Shown: positions 1 through 9,188, counted from the stretch's first letter. The stretch: 38,446 nt of DNA from Verrucomicrobiota bacterium (GCA_028343845.1 JAOLZO010000024.1:1-38446), one strand, 5' to 3'. Program-made: numbers and translations. Notes: generated by a model not told the origin, from the letters alone.

Positions 1-236
1 TACCCTCCGGCAGCCGCGGCCGCACTAGCGCTCGACAAGCTTTCCGGAGCATGCAAATGACTACGGAGATCTATCAGTCCTGGCATAACGATTTTTCCAG
101 AAAGATCTAAGTTTTCCGTTTCGCCATCATGTCGACCGAAGGTTATTCTTCCGTCCACTACCCAGAAATCTCTACTTTCATCGAGATTTTTCGACGGATC
201 AACTAACCGGGCTCCACTTAGGCAATAATCAGTCAT
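1..236 (-). CDS. pyrC: Dihydroorotase-like protein (PyrC type), N-terminal part, cut by window edge
   Basis: Only the first 78 codons are in the window. The ATG at 236 lies inside the end of pyrB (ATGACTGA overlap, 8 bases), so the two are translationally coupled. The translation has the usual start of class I dihydroorotases: a short beta domain with LVDPSKNLDE, then DLSGKIVMPGLIDL, and an AAAAAGG stretch that matches the conserved region after the first metal motif. The family motif is normally D-x-H-x-H-L-R. Here residues 56-62 read DLRSHLH, so the first metal-binding His is Arg58 and the substrate-binding Arg is His62. Active dihydroorotases need both His. This suggests a non-catalytic partner of aspartate carbamoyltransferase, as known for PyrC' proteins, with a second, active pyrC elsewhere. 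The rest of the active site is outside the window. Confidence 0.8.
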   Translation of the reverse strand, partial: MTDYCLSGARLVDPSKNLDESRDFWVVDGRITFGRHDGETENLDLSGKIVMPGLIDLRSHLHAPESLSSASAAAAAGG

Positions 237-1176
237 TATGTGAACACGTTACCGCATTGGCGCAAAGGTACAGGATGGCCATTCTAACAGCTATGCCATT
301 CTTGACTTGATCCAAAATGACTGCCCTCGATGAGTCCGCTAGTTCCGAATCAATTTCCACCCCTCGGTTAATTGGCCCGGGATGTAAAATTATCGCATCG
401 GGCTTAAGCCACTTACTTCTTTCCATGTTCAGGCCAAACATGGTGGTATACTCGGCTAAAGATGGAAAATGGGTCGAGTTTTGCCTCTCGTGCTGTATGC
501 GCAAAAGCATAACTGCATCGGCATCCGCAAGCGATTCCCGGAGGTCATGGGAAACTCTGGCCCCCATTTCTTCAAATTGTTTTGGTACCAATGTGGATGG
601 ACCCGCAAGGGTTACCTCCGCTCCCATTTTCGTTAACCCCCAAAGGTTTGATCTGGCAACCCTGCTAAATAGAATGTCTCCTAGTATGGTTATTTTCTTT
701 CCCCTCAGGCTTCCTAGGTTTTCTTGAAGGGTGAACATGTCGAGCAATGCTTGGCTTGGATGCTCGTGAGCCCCGTCACCTGCATTGATGATAGGAACGT
801 CTATGGTGCGTGAAAGGAACAAAGAAGAACCGGCCGATGAGTGCCGGACAACGATCGCGTCCGCCCCAAGGGCTTGAACGTTCATCGCCGTATCTCTCAG
901 TGTTTCTCCCTTGGTCAGACTACTGGATTTGCCCGTTATGGAAATCACGTCTGCAGACAAGCTTTTGGCCGCTATTTCAAAAGCTATTCTGGTTCTCGTG
1001 CTCGGTTCAAGAAACAGGTTTACGATGCGCTTTCCACTTAAATGGTCGGTCTTGCGCTCCGGGTTAGGCACGTCTTCTTTAAACTGGGCGGCTTGTCGAA
1101 GAATACATTCTATTTCGGCGACCGAAAGTTCTTCGAGCCCCAATAGGGATTTTCGATGCCATTGCTTCACTTCCAT
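229..1176 (-). CDS. pyrB: Aspartate carbamoyltransferase catalytic subunit
   Basis: Makes N-carbamoyl-L-aspartate from carbamoyl phosphate and aspartate, the first committed step of pyrimidine synthesis, in the cytoplasm. At 315 residues it has the normal catalytic-chain length. The carbamoyl phosphate site FLEPSTRTR is at 55-63, the mobile loop SLTKGE at 86-91, and GDGAHEHPSQ at 133-142. HPGPINRGVEI near the C-terminus closes the aspartate site. No regulatory chain (PyrI) is seen. The gene overlaps the downstream pyrC-like gene by 8 bases and lies 81 bases after a HAD gene on the same strand. The ATG at 1176 has no clear Shine-Dalgarno sequence, but no better start is in frame nearby. The coupling to a degenerate dihydroorotase-like gene suggests a PyrB-PyrC' complex. 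Confidence 0.97.
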   Translation of the reverse strand: MEVKQWHRKSLLGLEELSVAEIECILRQAAQFKEDVPNPERKTDHLSGKRIVNLFLEPSTRTRIAFEIAAKSLSADVISITGKSSSLTKGETLRDTAMNVQALGADAIVVRHSSAGSSLFLSRTIDVPIINAGDGAHEHPSQALLDMFTLQENLGSLRGKKITILGDILFSRVARSNLWGLTKMGAEVTLAGPSTLVPKQFEEMGARVSHDLRESLADADAVMLLRIQHERQNSTHFPSLAEYTTMFGLNMERSKWLKPDAIILHPGPINRGVEIDSELADSSRAVILDQVKNGIAVRMAILYLCANAVTCSHND

Positions 1177-1240
1177 AAAGTGGATTGTCTGGAGTCAAAA
1201 CCATCGGGCTCTTCTTCGGTTTCCGTAAGGTGTTTGGGTG

Positions 1241-1254
1241 GAGAGCCGGCTCTC
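1241..1254. repeat. Perfect 14-base palindrome upstream of pyrB
   Basis: GAGAGCCGGCTCTC is its own reverse complement and sits in the 81-base gap between the HAD gene and pyrB. No T-run follows it on either strand, so it is unlikely to be an intrinsic terminator. It could be a dyad operator or chance; nothing in the sequence decides this. Confidence 0.3.
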
Positions 1255-1257
1255 TTG

Positions 1258-2193
1258 CTAAGTTCGTCCTGCCTTTTTTTTGATCATTGCCCGGAGAATT
1301 TCACGGGTTTTTTGTTTCATCCAAATGGCCGTTGGGGAGGTTGATCTATAGTCCGATGGACCATTGTTATGCACTCGTGATCGCTCGACCAATTCGCACG
1401 TCTGCTCAAATTCTCTCTCGTTTTTAGGATCGTAAACTGCGTATGCCTTCCCGCCCATTTGCCTGACAACGGTAAAAACAGGCACATCACTCGGTCCGTC
1501 GGCCACGTAAATCATCTGCTCAATGGGGATGCGTCTGTCCGCATGAGGTATCGAGGTGTTTACGTCTATTGCCGGGTTTTTGTTCGAACCTTTGTTTATT
1601 TCGAAAATAAATCGGGTTTTAATCGTATTATCCACGGTCATTCCTACCTGAGAAATTTCTAGATCCAACGGCAAGGATAGTTCTGTCTGACTCATGTAAT
1701 GAGGAGGCACCGGAGATTCGATGAATTCGCAGGCAAAAACGTCTTCGATGTAGGGGTATATTTTGCTTCCTCTGATCATCGGAGCCAAACCCGTGCTAAT
1801 TACGTAATGCTCTATTTTGAAGTCAAAACTTGAAAATTCAGGATCTTCGGGAATCCGTGAAAGGTCTTTGAAAAAATCGGGCAACCCTTGACAAAATTCC
1901 AATTCGGAGCCTAGTTCCATAAGCTTCTGGTTAGTCAGTCCGCGAAGTGGTCCGTTTTTTACATAACTAAGCAAATGGTTAAGATATATCGTATCGGATG
2001 ATACGTTTAGCCCTCTTTCGGCATAAAGGGACGGCAACTGATTGACTTCTTTCCAAAAGGTCGATTCGTCTATGTCGTAATGTTCGAAAAGTGGTCTTTG
2101 CATATATCCCGGAATCAAGGTCTTATCAAAGTCCCAAACACACGCTACAATGTTTTGTCCGTGAATTTGATGATTTTGTCGATTTGGATTCAC
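1258..2193 (-). CDS. HAD-superfamily phosphatase, phosphoserine-phosphatase-like
   Basis: A 311-residue haloacid dehalogenase-type hydrolase. Motif I is DFDKTL at 21-26, with Asp21 the expected nucleophile and Asp23 the acid/base. Motif II is the Ser/Thr in YVISTGL near residue 132. The metal-binding motif is [12 protein letters not shown] near 229-240. A helical cap of about 100 residues lies between motifs I and II, as in the phosphoserine phosphatase group. The substrate cannot be read from the sequence. The start is GTG at 2193 and no convincing ribosome binding site is visible. It is divergent from prfA (44-base gap) and upstream of pyrB on the same strand, so it may share a transcript with the pyrimidine genes, though a functional link is not evident. 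Confidence 0.85.
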   Translation of the reverse strand: MNPNRQNHQIHGQNIVACVWDFDKTLIPGYMQRPLFEHYDIDESTFWKEVNQLPSLYAERGLNVSSDTIYLNHLLSYVKNGPLRGLTNQKLMELGSELEFCQGLPDFFKDLSRIPEDPEFSSFDFKIEHYVISTGLAPMIRGSKIYPYIEDVFACEFIESPVPPHYMSQTELSLPLDLEISQVGMTVDNTIKTRFIFEINKGSNKNPAIDVNTSIPHADRRIPIEQMIYVADGPSDVPVFTVVRQMGGKAYAVYDPKNEREFEQTCELVERSRVHNNGPSDYRSTSPTAIWMKQKTREILRAMIKKKAGRT

Positions 2194-2237
2194 TTAAGGT
2201 TTCGGAGTGCTCAGATTTTTGCTAAAGGATATGTGTA

Positions 2238-3308
2238 ATGGATCTTTTACCAAATATTGACCCCTTTCGGCAACGATACAATGCGCTGGAGCAAAAGTTG
2301 TCAGATCCTGATGTCTTCAAAGATGCCCCACGGGCATCCGATCTTTCGAGGGAACATGGACGGGTGAAGGGAATAATCGAAACCTTCGAGAAAATCATGT
2401 CTTTGGAAGCAGAGCTTGAAGAAAGCCAAACCTTGCTCTCGGACGAAGAATTCGCAGATGCCGCCCAAGAGGAAATCCTATCCCTTAAAGCAAGCATTGA
2501 AGAGCTAAGGGGAAACCTGCTTGTCGCCATGCTTCCCCCGGATCCCGATATCGGAAGAAACACAATTATTGAAATCAGGGCAGGGGCGGGAGGAGACGAA
2601 GCCTCTCTTTTTGCCTCTGACCTTTTTCGGATGTATTGCAAGTTCTCGGAGAGCAAACGCTGGTCGCTCGAATGCCTGAGTCAAAGCCATTCCGAATCCG
2701 GTGGGTTCAAGGAGGTCGTTTTCATGATCAAGGGAGAGGACGCTTGGTCTAAATTAAAATTCGAGAGTGGTGTTCATCGAGTTCAGCGGGTTCCGGTCAC
2801 TGAAGCAAGTGGCAGAATTCATACCTCTACGGCCACGGTTGCTGTTTTGCCCGAAGCCAGGGAAGTAGAGGTCAGCATTGACCAAAGTGATTTGGAAATC
2901 AGCGTTTGTCGGGCAAGCGGTCCTGGAGGACAAGGGGTTAACACCACTGACTCCGCAGTGCAAATTCTTCACAAGCCATCGGGTCTTACGGTATACTGCG
3001 CAGATGAACGATCCCAACTGAAGAACAAAAGCAAGGCTATGACCGTTTTGCGGTCCAGGCTTTTGAAAATCAAACAGGCGGAAGAACGTGAAAAGTATGC
3101 CCAAGATAGAAGGGAACAGGTTGGAACAGGTGATCGAAGCGAACGCATTCGAACTTATAATTTTCCTCAAAGCAGAATTACAGACCATAGAATAAACTAT
3201 ACTTCTCATGCCCTAAACGAATCACTGTTCGGCGATCTTGACCACTTGCTCGAAGCACTCGCCGAAGTTGACCTCAAGCTCAGGCTTGAAAAGTTGGGCA
3301 ATGAATAA
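2238..3308 (+). CDS. prfA: Peptide chain release factor 1
   Basis: Recognises UAA and UAG stop codons in the ribosomal A site and triggers peptide release. The 356-residue length is normal. The catalytic GGQ is at 230-232 in SGPGGQGVN. The codon-recognition tripeptide is PVT at 186-188 in the RF1-type context HRVQRVPVTEASGRIHTS, where RF2 would carry SPF. The N-terminal coiled domain spans about residues 1-100. The ATG at 2238 follows AAAGGA at a usable distance. The stop overlaps the prmC start by 8 bases (ATGAATAA), which couples the factor to the enzyme that methylates its GGQ glutamine. Confidence 0.97.
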   Translation: MDLLPNIDPFRQRYNALEQKLSDPDVFKDAPRASDLSREHGRVKGIIETFEKIMSLEAELEESQTLLSDEEFADAAQEEILSLKASIEELRGNLLVAMLPPDPDIGRNTIIEIRAGAGGDEASLFASDLFRMYCKFSESKRWSLECLSQSHSESGGFKEVVFMIKGEDAWSKLKFESGVHRVQRVPVTEASGRIHTSTATVAVLPEAREVEVSIDQSDLEISVCRASGPGGQGVNTTDSAVQILHKPSGLTVYCADERSQLKNKSKAMTVLRSRLLKIKQAEEREKYAQDRREQVGTGDRSERIRTYNFPQSRITDHRINYTSHALNESLFGDLDHLLEALAEVDLKLRLEKLGNE

Positions 3309-4167
3309 AGGCGAGAAATTTCTCACTCGTCTTGAAGTTCTAAAGAAATCCTCGGGGTTTTTACGGGCCAAAGGAGTGCCCAGCCCCAAATGTGACTCGG
3401 AATGGCTTGTTTCCACCAGCCTGAAAATCAAAAGAATGGAATTGTACCTTCACCCCGAAGAAATCGTCGAGGAGCAAAACATTCGGGAAATCAGGAGCAT
3501 GATAGTCCGCAGAGGAAAAAGAGAGCCCCTTCAACATATTCTGGAATCCGTAAATTTTGCCGGGTTCTTAATCAAAAGCGATGAGCGGGCACTCGTTCCC
3601 AGACCGGAAACCGAGTCTTTGGTCGAATATATACTAAATCGAATACCTGAATCATTTGAGGGTAAGATATTAGATCTGGGAACAGGGTCGGGTGCCATCC
3701 TGCTCGCTCTTTGTTCCTCATTACCCTCAAGTTTTGGTATCGGAACAGACAAATGCAATGAAGCCTTGGCTCTTGCCGAAGAGAATGTTCGTTTGCTGAA
3801 CCTGCAGGAGAGAGTTGTCCTGAGGAATTTGGATTGGCATCAAGATAAGATTTTAGATGACGATATCAGCCTTATCGTATCAAATCCTCCCTATCTGGAC
3901 GAAGAGGAGTGGGAAAGCGCTCAACCTGAGGTCAAGTCGTTCGACCCTAAGCCTGCTCTGGTTGCGGAAGACGGAGGGTTTTATGACCTTCGAAAAATTA
4001 TTGCATGCGCCAGCGAAACTTTGGCTACCGAGGGATTGTTGGCTCTTGAGTTCGGCATTTGCCACGCTGATCAAATAGAGACTGCCTTGCGTCCCAAATT
4101 CAAAGATATTGAAATTTTAAAAGACCTTTCTCGACACAGGCGTTTTGCAATCGCAAAAAAAACCTAA
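3301..4167 (+). CDS. prmC: Release factor glutamine methyltransferase
   Basis: Transfers a methyl group from S-adenosylmethionine to the Gln of the GGQ motif in release factors. The start chosen is the ATG at 3301, which overlaps the prfA stop and gives 288 residues, the usual size. A longer in-frame start at 3238 would lie deep inside prfA. The N-terminal helical domain ends near residue 90. RPETE is at 101-105, the SAM-binding DLGTGSG at 125-131, and the substrate-Gln-binding NPPY at 195-198. The classic prfA-prmC pair is conserved in many bacteria. It converges with the protease gene to the right, and a hairpin lies between them. Confidence 0.96.
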   Translation: MNKGEKFLTRLEVLKKSSGFLRAKGVPSPKCDSEWLVSTSLKIKRMELYLHPEEIVEEQNIREIRSMIVRRGKREPLQHILESVNFAGFLIKSDERALVPRPETESLVEYILNRIPESFEGKILDLGTGSGAILLALCSSLPSSFGIGTDKCNEALALAEENVRLLNLQERVVLRNLDWHQDKILDDDISLIVSNPPYLDEEEWESAQPEVKSFDPKPALVAEDGGFYDLRKIIACASETLATEGLLALEFGICHADQIETALRPKFKDIEILKDLSRHRRFAIAKKT

Positions 4168-4169
4168 CT

Positions 4170-4207
4170 TAACACCCGTCGAAGTTACGGACAAAACTTG
4201 GTGTTTT
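4170..4207. terminator. Probable bidirectional intrinsic terminator between prmC and prc
   Basis: AACACC (4171-4176) pairs with GGTGTT (4200-4205), and the inner AAGTT (4182-4186) pairs with AACTT (4195-4199), with a five-base bulge on one side. On the plus strand TTTT follows directly; on the minus strand an eight-base T-run follows nine bases after the stem. It sits exactly between two convergent genes, which supports the call. Folding energy was not calculated. Confidence 0.45.
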
Positions 4208-4208
4208 C

Positions 4209-6437
4209 CTAATCTTTGGCGGGCAGGGTGAGGTCTTTGAGGGAAATCTCTTTTCCTTCTAGCAATTCCAGCCAATCAGCCATTATACGAACACTCTCAT
4301 GCAAACGAATATCCAATTCATTGGGTTTTTCCATCTTTCCCTTGGGGGATTCGTCGTCTGTTACCTCTTCGCCTCTTGCTTCAAGTGACCTGCGGGCTTG
4401 ATCTTTTACAACCTGCAGGCTTGTCTTTCGGAGAGGAAACGCCTTTTCGGCAAATGACTTGAATGTTTTCTGAAGTTCCTCGGAAACCTTTTCGTCGTTC
4501 TTCTTTTGGGCGATTCTTTCCGGCAGGTTAAGAGACATCGTTTTTGTTTCCCTTTTTTTCCTGAACCAATCAATGTTCTCCTTCAAATAGAGAAATTCCG
4601 AAAGCTTTTCTTGGCGGGTTTGGCTAAGCTCTCTTAGTTTGTCCAAGTTATCTTTGTCATATACGAATTCTTCTTTCGGCCTCCTAAAGTTAACCGCAGG
4701 AATTTGGTCCCATGCAAGGGCGTTATCCAAATCGGACTCACCTATGGGAAGATGCATATTGATCGTGTCCATAGTAATGTCACTCTTGACCCCTTCGATT
4801 TGCGTACTGCCCCCCGATGGCAGATAATATTTTTGGATAGTTATTTTCGCCGCGCTCCTTTTTTTCGAGGTACCTGCTAAATGAACAGGCAGGTTCATTG
4901 GAATAAGAGATTGCACGGTACCTTTGCCGTGAGTGGTTTCGTCACCCACTATAATGGCTCTTTTGTGATTTTGCAGGGCTCCTGCAACAATCTCAGATGC
5001 AGATGCGCTATATCTTGAAACCAAAACAATCAACGGACCGTCCCATCCGATTTTCGGATTGAAGTCGAACTTCTTTCGAATTTTGCCATCGGTACTTTTA
5101 ACTTGGACTACAGGCCCTCTTGAAATAAAGAGTCCTGCAAGATTGACTGCTTCGCTGAGGTAACCTCCACCGTTTCTTCTCAAGTCCAAAATAATACCTT
5201 CGGCACCTTGCTTTTTCAGTTCGTTTATCAACTCCTCAACGTCATCGGTTGCTTTTGGCCCATTTCCGGATGAACCGTAAAAGGAGGGCAGTTCAATTCT
5301 CCCTATTAATCGATTTCCTTCCTCGCAGGGCATTTCGTGCAGGCTTGCCGAGGCTAGGTTTGCAGTAAGTTTGATTTTATCGCGTACGATTCGAACTACC
5401 TTTGTATTGGACGGATCCTTGACGGGCTTTATTTCCAGTCGAACCAAGGTATCCTTGGGCCCTTTGATAAGTTCAACTATTTTTGCCAGTTTCATGTCAA
5501 CAACGTCAACAAAGTCACCCTCCGCCTGCGCTACCTTGAGAATAATGTCTTCGGGCTCAAGCTCGCGTGAACCTTCCGCGGGGCCACCAGGCAAAAGTTC
5601 CTTGATCGTGCAAAATCCGTCTTCATCCCGCAGAACCGCACCTATGCCAACAAATTCATTGTTCATCTGTTGATCGAATTTTTCCTTCTCTTTTATGTTC
5701 ATGAAGGTGGTATGCGGATCGAACATTTGGGTCAGGGTTGTGAGGTAGAGTTCTTGAATGTCTATTGCCTCAAAATCCAAAATGTTTTTCTTCCAGCGCT
5801 TGTAGCGACTGCTAATTCTTTCCGCTGATTCCTCAATAATCTTTTGCAGTTCGGGTGTATCGAGGCTTTCGCTGGCATTTGAGTCTAATTGCGAAAGGGT
5901 TTCATTGAGCAATTCAAATGAAACTAGTTTTTTCCACTGCTTGTCCAATTCCTCGTCAGAGGAACACCAGTTAGCATGCTCTCTGTCTGTGTTGTAGGTC
6001 TCATTGGTATCAAGTTTCACACCGGAGCCGCTCACCCAGGAAATCGCCCAGTCCAACCTCTTCACCGATCGCTTCTTGTATTCATTGTAGATCTCAAAGC
6101 CTGGAAATAAATTACCTTGCTTGAAGAACGTTATCAAGGTCGGTGAGTAATCCTTGTTGAATCGGTCGATATCTTGCTTGGTGAAATACAGCTTTTGCTT
6201 ATCTAATTTCTTAACAAAACTTGCCAAAAAATCCTTGGGATCCAATTTTTCGATGGAAACCTTGCTAAAGTGGGCTTGCTCCAATGCCTGAACCAACCAT
6301 CTCGCCTCATGCTTCATGAGCGCGGACGGTTCGATTGCCTCAGCATCGTTTTGGCATAATGCAAAATCAATCGGTAAGATGAAAGCAATTAGAACAAGCA
6401 AAGCCTTTGGGTAATAATTCTTTTGTGGGGGTTTCAT
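4209..6437 (-). CDS. prc: Tail-specific protease, C-terminal processing peptidase (S41, Prc type)
   Basis: An exported serine protease with a Ser-Lys dyad that degrades or trims periplasmic proteins from their C-termini. The 742-residue protein starts with a signal peptide (Lys-rich start, hydrophobic 11-27, ending near ALCQN). An N-terminal helical domain is followed by a PDZ domain around residues 255-345 (FVGIGAVL, ELEPEDIILKV). The S41 core has GIILDLRRNGGG, then RYSASASEIVAG near 476-485 with the catalytic Ser. HGKGTVQ near 502-508 holds the catalytic Lys. The Lys/Glu-rich C-terminal part resembles the domain that follows S41 in Prc-type enzymes. It lies 19 bases after a rhomboid-like gene on the same strand, so the two are probably co-transcribed. 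Confidence 0.95.
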   Translation of the reverse strand: MKPPQKNYYPKALLVLIAFILPIDFALCQNDAEAIEPSALMKHEARWLVQALEQAHFSKVSIEKLDPKDFLASFVKKLDKQKLYFTKQDIDRFNKDYSPTLITFFKQGNLFPGFEIYNEYKKRSVKRLDWAISWVSGSGVKLDTNETYNTDREHANWCSSDEELDKQWKKLVSFELLNETLSQLDSNASESLDTPELQKIIEESAERISSRYKRWKKNILDFEAIDIQELYLTTLTQMFDPHTTFMNIKEKEKFDQQMNNEFVGIGAVLRDEDGFCTIKELLPGGPAEGSRELEPEDIILKVAQAEGDFVDVVDMKLAKIVELIKGPKDTLVRLEIKPVKDPSNTKVVRIVRDKIKLTANLASASLHEMPCEEGNRLIGRIELPSFYGSSGNGPKATDDVEELINELKKQGAEGIILDLRRNGGGYLSEAVNLAGLFISRGPVVQVKSTDGKIRKKFDFNPKIGWDGPLIVLVSRYSASASEIVAGALQNHKRAIIVGDETTHGKGTVQSLIPMNLPVHLAGTSKKRSAAKITIQKYYLPSGGSTQIEGVKSDITMDTINMHLPIGESDLDNALAWDQIPAVNFRRPKEEFVYDKDNLDKLRELSQTRQEKLSEFLYLKENIDWFRKKRETKTMSLNLPERIAQKKNDEKVSEELQKTFKSFAEKAFPLRKTSLQVVKDQARRSLEARGEEVTDDESPKGKMEKPNELDIRLHESVRIMADWLELLEGKEISLKDLTLPAKD

Positions 6438-6456
6438 TGGCTAAAACTTGAAAGCA

Positions 6457-7329
6457 TTAGTGTCTGTTAAGCAAGCCTTTTGCTTTCTCTAAAATGTTCT
6501 TTTCTTCTTGGGTCAAAGCGCCAAAACCGTTCTCGTTGATTTTATCCAGAATACGATCAACTTCTTCCTGTAGATCTTGTTGGTCTGAAAAATCCACTGC
6601 ATAGCTAGCATTCTTCACTGATTGTTTTTTTCGAAAAAGTTTTGAAGCGCCACTTGATTCTTTTGAGCGAGAGTTAACAAAAACGAATTTGGGGAATTCC
6701 TTTCCGGAAAGCAGATACCTGAAAACGAATGCACCGGACAGCATTCCCCCTAGGTGAGCTGAGCAGTTTACTGTCAAATTGCCCCGAAGCTCCCAAAATA
6801 CAAAACCAAATAACTCAATTCCCAGGAGACTTAAGAGCAAATATCTGGGCTTGATTGATATAGGTAGAACGAAGAAGAGTAAAAGGGTAATGGGACGGTC
6901 CGGATTGCTGAAGCAAAAATACGTGAGGCCTGCCATTAAAATGGGTGTGAAGCCACAAAGTTGTTGTTCTGCCTGATAATTAAGGCTTAACCAAATAAAC
7001 CCACCGGACAAGGTGGACAAAGCGCATAACCAATAAAAGTTTCGTTTACCAAGTTCTTGCTCAACAGTTCTGCAAATGAAATGAATGCCTATAAGATTCA
7101 TTATCAACATGAAAGGACCTTGATTGAGAAAAGGATAACTCAAGATGGTCCATAAATATCCGCTTTCAAGGAAATGAGAGCTCAAAGCCAAAGTTTTAAA
7201 ATGAATTCCATTCCCGTGAGGTAAACCGGCTGCGAGTTCGACTAATAATTGGAAAACAAAACAAGCGATCAGCAGAATCAATATCCTATCTATGATTGAA
7301 TTTATTCCACCGCTGAACGGTTTCTTCAT
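6457..7329 (-). CDS. Rhomboid-family membrane protein with altered active site
   Basis: A 290-residue membrane protein with about six hydrophobic segments between residues 10 and 205, in the rhomboid pattern. The TM6 His is kept in SAHLGGMLSG. The expected G-x-S-G of TM4 reads CGFTP, so the catalytic Ser position carries Thr. The TM2 H-x-x-x-N signature reads PFMLIMN, with the Asn kept and the His lost. A charged C-terminal tail (EEVDRILDKINENG, LTQEEKNILEKA) resembles the small domain that follows many bacterial rhomboids. The protein is either a pseudoprotease or an enzyme using Thr; the sequence favours the former. The start is taken as the ATG at 7329 (MKKPF); an in-frame GTG at 7350 would add seven residues and cannot be excluded. 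It is followed closely by prc. Confidence 0.8.
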   Translation of the reverse strand: MKKPFSGGINSIIDRILILLIACFVFQLLVELAAGLPHGNGIHFKTLALSSHFLESGYLWTILSYPFLNQGPFMLIMNLIGIHFICRTVEQELGKRNFYWLCALSTLSGGFIWLSLNYQAEQQLCGFTPILMAGLTYFCFSNPDRPITLLLFFVLPISIKPRYLLLSLLGIELFGFVFWELRGNLTVNCSAHLGGMLSGAFVFRYLLSGKEFPKFVFVNSRSKESSGASKLFRKKQSVKNASYAVDFSDQQDLQEEVDRILDKINENGFGALTQEEKNILEKAKGLLNRH

Positions 7330-7452
7330 ATATGATCTGTCATAAAGCACCTATCCAATCTATCACTGGATGAGTTAGGGGCAAATGTAGAATCAAAGTA
7401 TTTGTAATTGATTTGTTGTGTGAACGACAAAATTTTGTTTTGAAAAGGAAGG

Positions 7453-8952
7453 ATGCGTGCTCCCATCTATTACGCGCTTACTCCTTTCCTCCTGGGTATA
7501 ACTGCTAATTCTATAATCGATTCTGGTTATGGGTCATTGCTGATTGGAATCTGTGGCATTATGATTAGTATTATAAGGGGGTGGATAAACAAAAGACCAA
7601 GTTTTGATCGAATAAATATCTTGGCATTGGGATTTGGGGCAGTCTTAAATGTTTGGTTATATATTGGTGTAGTTACGGAAGAAAAGGAAGTAATCGAATC
7701 TATACATCGGACTCTCCCTCCGCGTGAGGTTGTATGCAGTATAAAATTGATCCATGTAAATAATCAATTTGGGAGGTATGGTAAGTATGATTATTTCAAA
7801 GGTATAATTACAAGAGTACCGGAAACCAGAAAAGATCTAGTAAACAAAACGGTAGAAGGGATGTTTCCAATTAAGAAAGATTCTTTAATCATAGAGTCTG
7901 GTGATGTAATAAAAGTTAAAGGAATTATAAAATATAATGACTTAAAGATAAATTATAGAATATATTATATGAATCAATTTATTGTAGAAAGAAAAAATGT
8001 TTTAAGTAGAATAAAAACCTATATATTAAATAATATAAAAAATGATGAACACACCACAAAAGAATATCAAGGTTTCATTTGCGCGTTTTTATTTGGTGAA
8101 AAAGAATTTATGACTGAAAGACAAGATTCATTGTTTAGGAATATCGGAACAATGCATATTTTTGCGGTAAGCGGATTACACATAGGAATTGCTTTTCTAA
8201 TTCTATATCAGTGCCTTAAAGCTACTTTAAGGCAAAAGCAGTTGTATTTGCCCATAACATTAATTATACTGTTTTGTTATGTTTCGTTAATTGGCTTTCC
8301 ACCATCTGCTTGCCGAGCATATCTAATGGTGTTCTTTTGGCAAATATCTATTTTGCTATGCCGGAAGAGAAATTCATTTTCTATTCTTGGTTGGACAGCA
8401 TTACTTCTTCTTCTTATAGATCACAGTTTGTTATTTTCTACAGGCTTTCAATTGTCATTTACTGTCGTAATGGCAATATTATGGGTATTACCCAAACAAG
8501 GTAACAAAAAGAGTTTTGTTAATTTATTCAAAATTTCTTTTATTGTTTCATATACATCCTTTTGTAGTAGTATAATTATAATTATAGACCGTTTTAATTA
8601 TATCAACCCCTTATCGATAATTGTTAATGGTCTCTTAATGCCTTTTATCTTTATTGTTTTTATTGCATGCATATTCTATTTAATAACATTATTATTATAC
8701 CCAATGGAATATATTTCTAACTTAACAGAGTTAACTTACGCAGTTATAGAATATTATTCTCAATTTTTTAATTCTATTAAGTATACCCATTTTTATTTTC
8801 CTGTTGATTACTATACTCATGATAGTTTTCATTTAATTATTCCTCTCATGTTAGTCCTTACCCGTGATTTCTTTACAACTCTCTGGCAAAAGCTTGCGTT
8901 TTTAACTTTCTTGCCAGCAAGTATTCTCATTGTGAATTCAACTTTCAACTGA
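7453..8952 (+). CDS. comEC: ComEC/Rec2-family DNA uptake channel protein, short form
   Basis: Inner-membrane channel that would carry transforming single-stranded DNA into the cytoplasm. The 499 residues include two N-terminal membrane segments and a soluble beta-rich (OB-like) domain of about 70-190. A competence domain of multiple membrane helices begins with the family signature FAVSGLHIGI near residue 237, followed by FPPSACRAYLM and FSTGFQLSF. The C-terminal metallo-beta-lactamase domain of full-length ComEC (700-800 residues) is absent, as in a common short form. The ATG at 7453 directly follows a strong AAGGAAGG. The gene is far richer in A+T than the flanking genes, with many lines under about 25 percent G+C by eye, and uses AT-ending codons heavily. 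That suggests acquisition or weak selection. It is divergent from the rhomboid gene. Confidence 0.9.
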   Translation: MRAPIYYALTPFLLGITANSIIDSGYGSLLIGICGIMISIIRGWINKRPSFDRINILALGFGAVLNVWLYIGVVTEEKEVIESIHRTLPPREVVCSIKLIHVNNQFGRYGKYDYFKGIITRVPETRKDLVNKTVEGMFPIKKDSLIIESGDVIKVKGIIKYNDLKINYRIYYMNQFIVERKNVLSRIKTYILNNIKNDEHTTKEYQGFICAFLFGEKEFMTERQDSLFRNIGTMHIFAVSGLHIGIAFLILYQCLKATLRQKQLYLPITLIILFCYVSLIGFPPSACRAYLMVFFWQISILLCRKRNSFSILGWTALLLLLIDHSLLFSTGFQLSFTVVMAILWVLPKQGNKKSFVNLFKISFIVSYTSFCSSIIIIIDRFNYINPLSIIVNGLLMPFIFIVFIACIFYLITLLLYPMEYISNLTELTYAVIEYYSQFFNSIKYTHFYFPVDYYTHDSFHLIIPLMLVLTRDFFTTLWQKLAFLTFLPASILIVNSTFN

Positions 8953-9188
8953 ACTATGGAAAAAATAAATACCGCCATTTATCAAGAGGCTGAAGAATCA
9001 AACCTGGTGGCTGCTGACAAAAGAGTCCCCCCCTAAACCAATAAGCGTGCGTCGGCAAACTAACTCTTCTTCCTGAGCTTGCCCGCTTAAGTCGATATCC
9101 GAGACCCTGCACGCCAATCGATACGATTCACTCGGGCTTGCTGAGTATGAAACCATTGAAACATTTTCAGACTTCAATGATTATTCAT
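8953..9188. other. Intergenic gap between comEC and the redoxin-like gene
   Basis: A 236-base gap between two convergent genes. It holds a 26-codon ATG reading frame at 8956-9036 with no ribosome binding site or recognisable product, and a C-run at 9028-9033. No RNA gene, insertion-sequence end or strong hairpin was recognised. Confidence 0.4.

Noticed and set aside
8956-9036. 26-codon ATG frame after comEC
   Set aside because: Too short, no ribosome binding site and no recognisable product.
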